This document shows positions 1 through 8,822 of a stretch of 64,000 nucleotides of DNA, one piece after another. The stretch is from Sphingobacterium allocomposti (GTDB taxonomy: Bacteria > Bacteroidota > Bacteroidia > Sphingobacteriales > Sphingobacteriaceae): the NCBI RefSeq assembly GCF_008124885.1, contig NZ_VNHX01000015.1, positions 1 to 64,000 on the forward strand. The letters are read 5' to 3'. The first letter of the stretch is position 1. Each line of letters opens with the position of its first letter. Under the pieces are notes generated by a model, which saw only the letters and a program-made list of their open reading frames with translations, was not told the origin of the DNA and searched no databases. Made by a program: the position numbers and the translations under genes.

Positions 1-49
1 GCCAGAGCCGATGGTATTGCCGTAACAGGTGGGAGAGTAGGTCGGTGCC
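1..49 (+). rRNA. 5S ribosomal RNA, 3' end (partial)
   Basis: The first 49 bases match the conserved 3' part of bacterial 5S rRNA, including the GCCGATGGTATTGCC helix region and the GGGAGAGTAGGTCG segment that pairs back to it. The 5' part lies outside the window. A strong terminator follows at once, so this is the end of an rRNA operon transcribed rightwards. The exact 3' end is estimated. Confidence 0.9.
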
Positions 50-62
50 TAATTTTACAGGA

Positions 63-96
63 AAGCCCCTTCAGGAAACTGCAAGGGGCTTTTTTT
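63..96 (+). terminator. Rho-independent terminator of the rRNA operon
   Basis: Inverted repeat AAGCCCCTT (63-71) / AAGGGGCTT (83-91), extended by CAG/CTG closing a GAAA tetraloop, and followed by a run of seven T (90-96). It lies 14 bases after the 5S rRNA end, as expected for an rrn operon terminator. Confidence 0.9.
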
Positions 97-431
97 ATGT
101 TAAGAGATGTGAGATGTGGGACATCAGATGGGAGACATCAGATGTGGGACCCCTGTCTGATATTTCCAATCCCGCTACGTGATACCGGCTGCCCCTATAC
201 CACTGATAATAAAGAGATAATAGACACGGCACCCGCCACTGGGCCGATATCTCCGATCCCAATACTAGCTATTCAATTTCACCGTTTAGCCTATCATCTG
301 TTGCCATTTTCAGGATCACTTTCTGACGATCGTCGCCCTACTTTTATATTAACATTTTTACAAGTTGATTTCGCTAAATAGCGCTATCTTGGCAGCGGAT
401 AACTCGTTCGTATGTTTAGTTTTAAGTATTT
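97..431. other. Intergenic region after the rRNA operon
   Basis: No convincing gene. The left part holds a short repeat cluster (113-150). The rest is unremarkable sequence leading to the efflux operon. A weak promoter-like pair (GTTG near 364, TATCTTGG at 385-392) lies about 40 bases before the adaptor gene, but its spacing is short. A 94-codon frame in this stretch has no signal, domain or plausible composition. Confidence 0.5.
113..150. repeat. Short interleaved direct repeats
   Basis: GATGTGGGAC occurs at 113-122 and 141-150; ACATCAGATG occurs at 121-130 and 135-144. The low-complexity purine-rich GATGTGGGA/CATCAGATG pattern resembles the simple-repeat debris elsewhere in this window (43.4 kb and the right end) in character, though not in sequence. 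Confidence 0.7.
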
Positions 432-1490
432 ATGAATAGGAAGGTAGCGATAATTCTAGCTTGTTTCCTGCTGCTGATCGGACTCCTCGTAGGGTATCGG
501 ATAGTTGTTAACAAAGAAAAATCTAAGGAAAATAGTGTGGGGCCTGGACGTGCCGAAGCCAAGGTATACGGCATCGTTGTACGCGGTAAGCCCTTTTCAG
601 ACTTTTTGTCCTTGTCGGGCGCAATAGAGGCAAACGAGAATGTCCTTCTTCGTTCGGAAATATCGGGAGTTGTGGAATCCATTAACTTCTCGGAAGGGGG
701 AAAGGTAAACGCGGGACAGGTGCTTGTTCGTATTAATGATGCTGAATGGAAGGCTCAATTGGCACAAGCGAAGACCAGAAGTAACCTTGCGGCAGAAAAT
801 GAACGACGCGCGCGGCTTCTATTAGAAAAAGAGGCCATCAGTCAGGAAGAATATGACATAGCCAGTGCGGACTACCGAACCGCCCAGTCGCAAATCCAGG
901 TCATAGAGGCGCAACTGGCAAAAACGGTTATTACAGCTCCGTTCTCGGGAATCGTGGGGCTTCGGAACGTTTCTAAAGGAAGCTACGTAACACCGGCCGA
1001 CGACATTGCGCAGCTTGTTAATAGGAGTAAGGTTAAAGTCCAGTTTTCTATTCCTGAAAAATATGCAAACAGGGTACAGATCGGTAGTGCTATTAAGTTT
1101 ACCGTCCAGGGATTAATGGAAGAGTTTGTGGCAAAGGTTTATGCCATTGAGCCAATGATTGAAGCTACAACAAGAACACTGCGGGTACGAGCGCTGGCTG
1201 ATAACGCTGATAGTCAGCTTATTCCGGGAACTTTTGCAAACATTATTTTCCCACTAGAGACTGTGGAAAACGGACTTCTCGTTCCTGCGGAAGCCTTAAT
1301 ACCTATTCAGAACGGCAAAAAGGTATTTGTTCAACGAAACGGCGTGGCTAAAGAGATGCTGGTCGAAACCGGGGGACGTACAGATGCGGAGGTTCTTATC
1401 CAGAAAGGTATCCAAGAGGGAGACACTGTCTTAACATCAGGTATGATGTCATTGCGCGACGGTAGCCCGGTAAAAGTGACATTGCGATAG
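432..1490 (+). CDS. RND efflux periplasmic adaptor (HlyD/membrane fusion family)
   Basis: Inner-membrane-anchored periplasmic adaptor of 352 residues that would link the RND pump encoded next to its outer-membrane channel. A hydrophobic N-terminal anchor at about residues 4-23 is followed by a biotinyl-lipoyl-like half (LLRSEISGVVESINFSEGG), an alpha-helical hairpin around residues 100-165, the second lipoyl half (ITAPFSGIVGLRNVSKGSYV), a beta-barrel and a membrane-proximal C-terminus. There is no correctly placed lipobox cysteine, so it is more likely membrane-anchored than a lipoprotein. It is the first gene of a three-gene operon, 13 nt before the pump. The ATG at 432 places the anchor at the extreme N-terminus. 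The transported substrate cannot be told from sequence. Confidence 0.92.
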   Translation: MNRKVAIILACFLLLIGLLVGYRIVVNKEKSKENSVGPGRAEAKVYGIVVRGKPFSDFLSLSGAIEANENVLLRSEISGVVESINFSEGGKVNAGQVLVRINDAEWKAQLAQAKTRSNLAAENERRARLLLEKEAISQEEYDIASADYRTAQSQIQVIEAQLAKTVITAPFSGIVGLRNVSKGSYVTPADDIAQLVNRSKVKVQFSIPEKYANRVQIGSAIKFTVQGLMEEFVAKVYAIEPMIEATTRTLRVRALADNADSQLIPGTFANIIFPLETVENGLLVPAEALIPIQNGKKVFVQRNGVAKEMLVETGGRTDAEVLIQKGIQEGDTVLTSGMMSLRDGSPVKVTLR

Positions 1491-1503
1491 AAAAGAATCA
1501 GCT

Positions 1504-4500
1504 ATGAGTTTATCTACGTTAAGTATCAAGCGCCCGGTGTTGGCGATTGTTATGAACCTGCTGTTAATTCTGTTCGGGATTATTGGATACACATTTTTAG
1601 GTATCAGGGAGTTTCCGTCAATAGATCCGGCTCAGATTTCAGTGCGCACGAGTTATGCGGGAGCGAATGCTGATATCATTGAGTCGCAGATCACGGAACC
1701 TCTTGAAAAATCCATTAATTCGATTGATGGTATCCGGAATATATCGTCGTCCAGTAACCAGGGAACGAGTAACATAACCATCGAGTTCAATTTAGGGAAG
1801 AACCTGGAAGAAGCTGCTAACGACGTTCGCGACAAAGTATCTCAGGCGTTGAGAAACTTGCCCCAGGATATTGATGCCGCGCCTGTTGTGTCGAAAGCAG
1901 ATGCCGACTCGGAACCAATTATTACGATGACTGTTCAGAGCTCGACAAAGAACGTGCTGGAGCTGTCCGATTACGCCGAAAATGTTATTGCACAACGGCT
2001 GCAGACCATACCGGGGGTGAGTTCCGTACAGATATGGGGACAGAAGCGCTACGCTATGCGGTTGTGGATTGATCCCGCCCGACTTGCTTCTTATGGATTA
2101 ACTGTCCTTGACGTCCGTACGGCACTAAACAATCAGAATGTCGAACTGCCTTCAGGAAAATTGACCGGTGCCAATACGGAGTTAGCTGTAAAGACGTTGG
2201 GAAACCTGCAGACCGAAGAAGAATTTAACAACATCATTATCAAAGCAGATAACAATCGTATCATCCGGATGGGGGATGTAGGAACAGCTGCCCTGGAAGC
2301 CGAAAACTTCGAGACCAAAATGTCGGACTCTGGTTATCCTATGGTGGCGTTGGCTGTTATCCCGCAGCCAGGCACAAACTATCTGGATATTGCGAAGCAG
2401 TTTTATCAGGAATACGATAAACTGCAGCATGACCTGCCTCCCGGATTTGAATTGAACATCGCTATAGATAACACCGCGTTCGTAAAAAAGGCTGTTCTCG
2501 AAGTTGTCGAAACGCTCTTAATCGCTATCGTCCTCGTCGTTATTATTATCTATGTTTTTTTTAGAAACTGGGCTATTGCTTTCCGACCTTTGATCGATAT
2601 TCCTGTCTCTTTAATAGCCACTTTTTTTATCATGTATTTATGTGGCTTTTCGATCAATGTTCTGACACTGTTGGCAATTGTCTTGGCAACGGGGCTGGTC
2701 GTTGATGACGGTATCGTGGTCACGGAAAATATATTCAAGAAAGTCGAAGAAGGAATGTCCCCCATAGAGGCAGCTATTAAAGGGTCGAATGAGATCTTCT
2801 TTGCTGTAATCTCAATTTCCGTAACGCTAGCCGCGGTATTCTTGCCGGTGATCTTCCTAGAGGGATTTGTCGGGCGGCTATTTCGGGAGTTCGGTGTGGT
2901 TATCGGCGCGGCGGTTTTAATTTCGGCATTTGTTTCGCTGTCGTTGACGCCGATGCTTAACGCATATCTGATGAAGGGCGGTGAGCAGAAGAAGTCGAAA
3001 TTTTACGAAAAGACGGAACGTTATTTCGAGCTCATGAACAAGGAGTACGAAAGTTCGCTGCGTGGTTTTTTAAAGATGAAGTGGCTGAGTTTTGCCGTTA
3101 TCGGCGGATGTTTTCTTTTGATCTATTTTTTCTATCAGATTTTGCCTAAAGAGACGGCACCTTACGATGACCGTAGTTACGTAAGTTTGAGGGCCACCGC
3201 GCCGGAAGGCGTCTCTTACGACTATATGGACCGGTTTATGACCGAACTGACGATGTTGATTAACGACTCCATTCCGGAGAAGAAGGTCAGTTTAGTGATT
3301 ACGTCTCCGGGATTTGGCTCAGCGTCTTCGAATAGTGGAATTGTGCGGTTGGGGCTCGTTCAGCCAAATGAAAGAGAACGTAGCCAGGGAGAAATCGCCG
3401 ACAAGCTTTCGCGGTTGATGCGGCAGTATTCCGAGGCGCGGGTTGCCGTTTCCCAACAACCAACTATATCGGTCAATCGAAGGGGAGGCCTCCCGATACA
3501 GTACATTATTCAGGCGCCGAATTTTCAAAAATTGGAGGAAAAGATTCCGGAATTCATGGACGAGCTGGCGAAAGACCGCACATTCTCTATGGTTGATGTC
3601 AACCTGAAGTTTAACAAGCCGGAAGTGTACGTCACGATCGACAGAGCGAAGGCGCAATCGCTGGGCGTTTCGGTACTTGATGTTGCCCAGACGTTGCAGA
3701 TGTCTTTGTCGGGACAGCGTTTTGGATATTTTATGATGAACGGCAAGCAGTATCAGGTAATGGGACAGTTTGACCGTAAAGATAGGGCAACGCCGATGGA
3801 TTTGGCCTCTGTCTTTGTAAAAAACAAAGACGGGCAGTTAATTCAGCTCGACAATATCGTTGAAATGGAGGAGCGAAGCAGTCCACCACAGCTGTATCAC
3901 AACAACCGGTATATGTCGGCAACAGTCTCCGCGGGATTAGCGCCGGGCAAAAGTATGGGCGATGGCATTGAGGCGATGGATGCTGTAGCAGCAAAGGTCC
4001 TCGACGCTAGCTTTACCACAGACCTGGGTGGGGAGGCGAGAGATTTTGTGGAAAGTGGCTCCAATACAATGTTCGCATTTGGCTTAGCCGTGCTACTTAT
4101 TTTTCTGATTCTTGCTGCCCAGTTCGAGAGCTTCGTAGATCCTGTCATTATCCTGTTAACGGTACCGATGGCGGTCGGAGGAGCGCTGTTTTCCCTTTGG
4201 CTGTTTGGACAGAGCTGGAATATCTTCAGTCAGATAGGTACGATCATGCTTATCGGGCTGGTGACTAAAAATGGTATTCTCATCGTAGAATTTGCTAATC
4301 AGCTTCGTGACGAGGGTTACGAAAAGTATCACGCGGTGGTGAAGGCTTCCGAAGCAAGGCTGCGCCCTATTTTGATGACCTCATTAGCTATTGCACTTGG
4401 TGCGCTACCTATTGCCCTATCCTTGGGGGCTGCGTCGACAAGCCGTATCGGCATGGGGGTAGTCATCGTCGGAGGAACGATGTTTTCCCTGATATTGACG

Positions 4501-4581
4501 CTGTATGTCATCCCCTCTTTTTATTTGATGATGTCACGGTCACGGAAGAGAAGGCCGGAGTTTGATAAAATAGATGAATAA
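1504..4581 (+). CDS. RND multidrug efflux pump (AcrB/HAE1-like permease)
   Basis: Inner-membrane proton-driven exporter of 1025 residues, the usual length for the HAE1 class. It has the duplicated layout: a membrane helix at residues 10-30, a large periplasmic porter/docking loop, a six-helix bundle, then the same arrangement again. The proton-relay residues are intact: an Asp pair at 401-402 (VVDDGIVV, matching AcrB D407/D408) and Lys922 (VTKNGIL, matching AcrB K940). These features indicate drug or lipophile export rather than heavy-metal efflux. It sits between the adaptor gene (13 nt upstream) and the outer-membrane gene (2 nt downstream). No local repressor gene is present, so control of the operon is not visible here. 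Confidence 0.95.
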   Translation: MSLSTLSIKRPVLAIVMNLLLILFGIIGYTFLGIREFPSIDPAQISVRTSYAGANADIIESQITEPLEKSINSIDGIRNISSSSNQGTSNITIEFNLGKNLEEAANDVRDKVSQALRNLPQDIDAAPVVSKADADSEPIITMTVQSSTKNVLELSDYAENVIAQRLQTIPGVSSVQIWGQKRYAMRLWIDPARLASYGLTVLDVRTALNNQNVELPSGKLTGANTELAVKTLGNLQTEEEFNNIIIKADNNRIIRMGDVGTAALEAENFETKMSDSGYPMVALAVIPQPGTNYLDIAKQFYQEYDKLQHDLPPGFELNIAIDNTAFVKKAVLEVVETLLIAIVLVVIIIYVFFRNWAIAFRPLIDIPVSLIATFFIMYLCGFSINVLTLLAIVLATGLVVDDGIVVTENIFKKVEEGMSPIEAAIKGSNEIFFAVISISVTLAAVFLPVIFLEGFVGRLFREFGVVIGAAVLISAFVSLSLTPMLNAYLMKGGEQKKSKFYEKTERYFELMNKEYESSLRGFLKMKWLSFAVIGGCFLLIYFFYQILPKETAPYDDRSYVSLRATAPEGVSYDYMDRFMTELTMLINDSIPEKKVSLVITSPGFGSASSNSGIVRLGLVQPNERERSQGEIADKLSRLMRQYSEARVAVSQQPTISVNRRGGLPIQYIIQAPNFQKLEEKIPEFMDELAKDRTFSMVDVNLKFNKPEVYVTIDRAKAQSLGVSVLDVAQTLQMSLSGQRFGYFMMNGKQYQVMGQFDRKDRATPMDLASVFVKNKDGQLIQLDNIVEMEERSSPPQLYHNNRYMSATVSAGLAPGKSMGDGIEAMDAVAAKVLDASFTTDLGGEARDFVESGSNTMFAFGLAVLLIFLILAAQFESFVDPVIILLTVPMAVGGALFSLWLFGQSWNIFSQIGTIMLIGLVTKNGILIVEFANQLRDEGYEKYHAVVKASEARLRPILMTSLAIALGALPIALSLGAASTSRIGMGVVIVGGTMFSLILTLYVIPSFYLMMSRSRKRRPEFDKIDE

Positions 4582-4583
4582 GT

Positions 4584-5888
4584 ATGAAAAGAGCAATCAC
4601 TTTTTTGTTTATCGTTGTTTTTCTTCCCTTCGGCGCCCAAAGTCAGGAGTTGTTAACTGTAAAGGAAGCTGTTGAAATCGCATTGGAAAACAACTATAGC
4701 ATCCGTCTTTCTAAAAACGACCTGCTGGTAGCGAAAGAAAACAGCACCTACGGAAATGCCGGTATGCTGCCTTCGGTGACGGCCAACCTCAACCAGAACA
4801 ATAGCGTACAGAATTCACACCAGGTACAGAACAATGGTGAACAAAGGTCATTGGACAATGCGAAGAATAATAGTCTTAACTATGGTGTTAGCATAGGCTG
4901 GACGGTCTTTGATGGGATGGGAATGTTTGCCCGATATGAAAGATTGCAGGAACTGGAGAAGCAAGGCGGTCTGCAGTTGAAGCGTATGGTGCTGACCACC
5001 ATCGGCGACGTTATCACACTATACTATACCATTGTGGAACAACAGAACCTTCTCTCGGCGCTGGATTCTAATATAGCTATTTCGCGAGAGCGGTTAAGAA
5101 CGGCCGAAAACAGATTTTCTATAGGCAAGGCCGCGCGTTTGGAGGTCTTAAACGTTCAGGTCAATCTGAACGAAGATATTTCCGGCAGACTTCGGCAGGC
5201 CGAAACCGTAAGGAATCTGAAAACCGAATTAAACAGCCTGCTGGCGCGCAACCTGGACATAGACTTTTATGTTGAGGACGATGTTCATATTGATGATGGG
5301 TTGATATACGCCGACCTGTTGGACCGTGCAAGCCGGTTTAACCCCGATCTGCAGCTGATAGCACTGAATAAGCGGTTGGCGGAACTGGATCTAAAAAATG
5401 TCAGAGCATCGCGATATCCGACGGTTCGCGTCAGCGGGGGATATAATTTCTCCCGGTCAGAATCAAGCCTTGGGTTTGTGGCTCATTCGAACGCCAGAGG
5501 GTTGACCTATGGAGTCACGGCCTCACTAAATATATTCGATGGCTTCAACCAACGTCGCAACGAGCGCATCGCTAAGATTCAGATCGACAACGCGTCTTTG
5601 CAGATCGAGCAGCAGCGGCTGCTCGTGGAGACAGCCATAAAAACGGCTTATGAGACCTACCTAACCAATATGGAGCTGTCGAAGCTGGAGGAAAGGAACG
5701 AAGATATTGCCCGGCAGAACCTGGAGATTACGCTGGCGAAATACACCATAGGCTCTATCAGCTCGGTAGAGTTTCGCGATGCGCAGGAAAACTTTATCAA
5801 TGCCATATCCCGTAATAACAGTGCGCGGCTCCAGGCTAAGCTATCGGAAGTTCAGCTCAAGGAGCTAATCGGGCAAATTGATTTTTAG
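4584..5888 (+). CDS. TolC-family outer-membrane efflux channel
   Basis: 434 residues with a clear signal peptide (about residues 1-20, ending GAQSQ). Two repeats of the OEP fold carry long amphipathic helices and Ser/Asn-rich beta segments, e.g. LNYGVSIGWTVFDG and its second copy LTYGVTASLNIFDGF. That duplicated Y/G-x-S-x-x-W-x-F-D-G pattern is typical of the strands and turns of TolC-like trimers. The gene starts 2 nt after the pump stop, so it is almost certainly co-transcribed and completes a tripartite adaptor-pump-channel system spanning both membranes. No terminator hairpin with a T-run is evident directly after the stop. Confidence 0.93.
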   Translation: MKRAITFLFIVVFLPFGAQSQELLTVKEAVEIALENNYSIRLSKNDLLVAKENSTYGNAGMLPSVTANLNQNNSVQNSHQVQNNGEQRSLDNAKNNSLNYGVSIGWTVFDGMGMFARYERLQELEKQGGLQLKRMVLTTIGDVITLYYTIVEQQNLLSALDSNIAISRERLRTAENRFSIGKAARLEVLNVQVNLNEDISGRLRQAETVRNLKTELNSLLARNLDIDFYVEDDVHIDDGLIYADLLDRASRFNPDLQLIALNKRLAELDLKNVRASRYPTVRVSGGYNFSRSESSLGFVAHSNARGLTYGVTASLNIFDGFNQRRNERIAKIQIDNASLQIEQQRLLVETAIKTAYETYLTNMELSKLEERNEDIARQNLEITLAKYTIGSISSVEFRDAQENFINAISRNNSARLQAKLSEVQLKELIGQIDF

Positions 5889-6213
5889 ATTCGCACGTTT
5901 CTCTGGCGGGATGTAGAAGCGGCGTTACCGCCCATATCTATATCTATAGGCCCAATGCAGATGGCGGTCGGCGCATGGTTAAGATGTGGACAACGAAAAT
6001 TAAGCAAACGTTTGCTTTACATTTAGGCTTTTTTTTACCTATGAATACTATTATACTTGTATAGACGAAGGAAGCAAGACCTTTGTTGACAACCATTTAT
6101 ATCCCTTCCAGCGTATAAATAGGTTTAAGAGGCGACTGTTTAGTTTGTTTTAAAATAGGTGATTTTAGAGGGGGCTTTATGTCCCCTTTAATGTAAAAGA
6201 AAATTATCGGATT
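5889..6213. other. Intergenic region with a LacI-type palindrome
   Basis: 325 bases with no plausible gene. They contain the 16-bp palindrome at 6002-6017 (listed separately), a small dyad TATAC-TT-GTATA at 6052-6063 that includes a -7-like TATACTTG, and a weak GGGG/CCCC hairpin near 6169-6187 just before the oxidoreductase start. This looks like a regulated promoter region. Confidence 0.5.
6002..6017. promoter_or_regulatory. Palindromic operator-like site, LacI/PurR style
   Basis: Perfect 16-bp palindrome AAGCAAACGTTTGCTT with a central CG, the arrangement bound by LacI-family regulators (the enterobacterial PurR box is ACGCAAACGTTTGCGT). It lies about 200 bp before the GH109-like gene. The regulator and effector are unknown and no LacI-family gene is in the window. 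Confidence 0.55.
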
Positions 6214-7629
6214 ATGGATTCAAATAGAAGAGATTTTTTAAAGAAGGCCTCGTTACTCTCTGGGGTGGCGATTTCCCTGCCATCTATCAATCAGGATGCG
6301 TTCGGAGCGGCACCGAGGTTTAATATGAGCGGCTACGCGGCTCCAAAAATAGACAAGGTCAGAGTTGCCGTAATAGGTCTCGGTATGCGTGGGCCTGGCG
6401 CGGTCGACCGCCTGTCGTATATTGATGGAGCGGAGATAGTAGCTTTATGCGACAAGCATCCGGAGAGGGTGGCCAAAGCGCAAAAGATACTTACCAATAA
6501 AGGACTTCCCGAAGCGAAGTCCTATTCGGGCGAAGACGGTTGGCAAGCCCTTTTGAAAGAAATGGAGCTGGATCTTGTATATATCTGTACGCCTTGGTCG
6601 TATCATGCTCCCATGAGCATTGCTGCGATGAAGGCGGGCGCTCATGCAGCCTGTGAAGTGCCGATAGGTTTGACCGTTAAAGAATGTTGGGATGTTGTAA
6701 AAACGTCGGAGGAAACGAAAAAGCACTGTATGATGCTGGAAAACTGTTGCTACGACTTCTTCGAAATGTTGACTTTAAATATGGTACGCCAAGGGATGTT
6801 TGGGGAGCTTGTGCATGCCGAAGGCGCCTACATTCACGACCTGTTGGAGCTGAATTTTAATAAGAACGGTTATGATAACATGTGGCGTCTGCGCGAAAAT
6901 ATCAAAATGAATGGAAACCTCTATCCAACGCACGGTATAGGGCCCATAGCACAATGTCTTAATATCAACCGCGGAGATCGGATGACTCATTTGGTTGCGA
7001 TGCAGTCTAACGATTTTATGATGGCTGACCGCGCACGGGAACTGGCCGCAGAAGATTCGTTCTATCAGCAGTTCGTCGGTAAGAAATATCGTGGCAACAT
7101 GGATACTACTTTGATAAAAACTGAAAAGGGCAAGACCATGATGGTACAACATGATGTAACTTCTCCCCGTCCTTATTCGCGTATCCATCTGCTCAGCGGA
7201 ACAAAGGGCTTTGCCCAGAAATACCCGAAGGAGGGTATTGCTTTTGGACATAGCTTCGTGAAGGAAGAGCAGCTGAAAGAGCTCTACGAGAAATATACGC
7301 CTGAATTGATCAGGTTTATTGGTGAAAAGGCAAAGGCGGTCGGCGGACACGGCGGAATGGATTTTATGATGGACTGGCGCTTGATAGACTGTCTTCGCAA
7401 TGGATTACCGTTGGATCAGGATGTATACGACGGTGCCTCGTGGAGTGTCATTGTCCCGTTAAGCTGTGAATCTGTGGCAAAGAACAGTAGGACCGTAACC
7501 ATTCCGGATTTCACCCGCGGGGCTTGGAGAAGTAACAAGCCGCATGATCTGACACTGAACGGTGGTGGGAATACGGGGATCCGTCCAAAAATCTCCAAAG
7601 ATCAAAAGAATCAGCTAAAAGTCGACTGA
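6214..7629 (+). CDS. Gfo/Idh/MocA-family protein, GH109-like (possible alpha-N-acetylgalactosaminidase)
   Basis: 471-residue NAD(P)-dependent enzyme with a twin-arginine export signal: NRRDFLKK at residues 4-11 followed by a hydrophobic stretch. The Rossmann domain starts at about residue 47 (VRVAVIGLGMRGPG), with the CEVPIG loop near 150 and MMLENCCY near 175. The last two, together with YPTHGIGP, are features I associate with GH109, whose members hydrolyse terminal alpha-GalNAc by an NAD-dependent redox mechanism. Secretion by Tat fits export with bound cofactor. Not every TAT-signal Gfo/Idh/MocA protein is a glycosidase, so dehydrogenase activity on a sugar or inositol is the alternative. 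A LacI-type palindrome lies upstream and a strong terminator follows. Confidence 0.8.
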   Translation: MDSNRRDFLKKASLLSGVAISLPSINQDAFGAAPRFNMSGYAAPKIDKVRVAVIGLGMRGPGAVDRLSYIDGAEIVALCDKHPERVAKAQKILTNKGLPEAKSYSGEDGWQALLKEMELDLVYICTPWSYHAPMSIAAMKAGAHAACEVPIGLTVKECWDVVKTSEETKKHCMMLENCCYDFFEMLTLNMVRQGMFGELVHAEGAYIHDLLELNFNKNGYDNMWRLRENIKMNGNLYPTHGIGPIAQCLNINRGDRMTHLVAMQSNDFMMADRARELAAEDSFYQQFVGKKYRGNMDTTLIKTEKGKTMMVQHDVTSPRPYSRIHLLSGTKGFAQKYPKEGIAFGHSFVKEEQLKELYEKYTPELIRFIGEKAKAVGGHGGMDFMMDWRLIDCLRNGLPLDQDVYDGASWSVIVPLSCESVAKNSRTVTIPDFTRGAWRSNKPHDLTLNGGGNTGIRPKISKDQKNQLKVD

Positions 7630-7649
7630 TAACGTTTAAAATGTACCTA

Positions 7650-7682
7650 AAGGCCCGGTTTTTTAGCCGGGCCTTCTTTTTT
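7650..7682 (+). terminator. Terminator after the GH109-like gene
   Basis: Perfect 9-bp stem AAGGCCCGG (7650-7658) / CCGGGCCTT (7667-7675), loop of eight bases, then a T-rich tail. Ends the GH109-like transcript and separates it from the FGE gene. Confidence 0.9.
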
Positions 7683-7707
7683 ACGTTAAAGAACGGTATA
7701 TTCGGTT

Positions 7708-8775
7708 ATGTTTTCTTTAAAAATTCTGCTGGGAACATCTTTGTTTTTGATTGCCTGCCAGCAGGGGCGACGGCAAGTTCAGGAGCGGACCGCTGAAGAT
7801 ACTGTCGCCATGTGTCATGGAAACGTTCCTTCGCGTTTTATCGGCCACCGCGATACGGTCCGCCACATCAGGGGCAAGGATAGTGTTCGTATGGTGTTGA
7901 TAGAGGGAGGGAAGTTTATGATGGGGTCCGAAAGCTTTGACGATGCGCAACCTATACACGAGGTGGAGGTTGCTTCTTTTTACATGGACGAGCATGAAGT
8001 GACCAATGAGCAGTTTGAAGCATTTGTCAAAGCAACGGGTTATGTAACGGTTGCGGAGCGCCCCCTAAGGCCAGAAGACTTTCCCGGGGTCGATCCGGCG
8101 ATGCTGGTTCCAGGATCCGCCGTGTTTACACCTCCTAAAGGTGTGCATGGATTACAAAATCATTTGCAATGGTGGACATATGTTCCGGGAGCTAACTGGA
8201 GACACCCAGAGGGGCCGGACAGCTCCATCCGCGGGAAGGAACATCATCCGGTAACGCAGCTTGCCTATCAGGATGCCGCTGCGTATGCCGAATGGGCGGG
8301 GAAACGTCTTCCGACTGAAGCAGAATGGGAGTATGCCGCAAAAGCCGGAAAACATACGACAGAAACATATTACTGGGGGACAGAAAAGAAGGAAAACGGA
8401 CGTTGGCTTGCTAATATTTATCAGGGGGAGTTTCCGATAGATAACACAAAGGAAGACGGTTTTGAAACAACAGCGCCGGTAAAGTCGTTCCCGCCCAATG
8501 CATGGGGATTATACGATATGGAGGGAAATGTTTGGGAATGGTGTGCTGATCTGTACCGCCCTGACTATTATGCCCGCAGTGCGAAGAGCAATCCCAAGGG
8601 GCCTGCCGATTCCTACGACCCGCAGGAGCCAGGTGCCATCAAGCGTGTGCAGCGGGGCGGATCCTTTTTATGCAATGATGAATATTGTGAGCGTTATAAA
8701 GCGGGGAGCAGAGGAAAGGGGGAGGAGAACAGCCCTACAAACAATGTAGGATTTAGGTGTGTCAAGGACATATAA
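7708..8775 (+). CDS. Lipoprotein formylglycine-generating enzyme (FGE-sulfatase/SUMF1 family)
   Basis: 355 residues. The N-terminus is a lipoprotein signal with lipobox LIAC (Cys17), so the enzyme should be anchored in the cell envelope. The FGE-sulfatase fold starts near residue 70 (MVLIEGGKFMMGS), with typical motifs DEHEVTNEQF, KRLPTEAEWEYAA, DMEGNVWEWCAD and RGGSFLC. The two copper-binding/catalytic cysteines are present: Cys322 and Cys327 in LCNDEYCERYK, at the same spacing as C336/C341 of human SUMF1. The protein is therefore predicted to be a competent sulfatase-activating enzyme, not one of the many cysteine-less relatives. It would convert Cys or Ser of a sulfatase to formylglycine. 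No sulfatase lies in this window. An envelope location is unusual because classic bacterial FGE is cytosolic. Confidence 0.85.
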   Translation: MFSLKILLGTSLFLIACQQGRRQVQERTAEDTVAMCHGNVPSRFIGHRDTVRHIRGKDSVRMVLIEGGKFMMGSESFDDAQPIHEVEVASFYMDEHEVTNEQFEAFVKATGYVTVAERPLRPEDFPGVDPAMLVPGSAVFTPPKGVHGLQNHLQWWTYVPGANWRHPEGPDSSIRGKEHHPVTQLAYQDAAAYAEWAGKRLPTEAEWEYAAKAGKHTTETYYWGTEKKENGRWLANIYQGEFPIDNTKEDGFETTAPVKSFPPNAWGLYDMEGNVWEWCADLYRPDYYARSAKSNPKGPADSYDPQEPGAIKRVQRGGSFLCNDEYCERYKAGSRGKGEENSPTNNVGFRCVKDI

Positions 8776-8822
8776 AGTCGATAGTCGTTCGCAGAAACCA
8801 TTTTTATAAAATATACCAAACT

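Noticed and set aside
97-381. 94-codon frame after the rRNA terminator
   Set aside because: Runs through a short-repeat cluster, has no signal or domain, and no promoter; composition looks non-coding.
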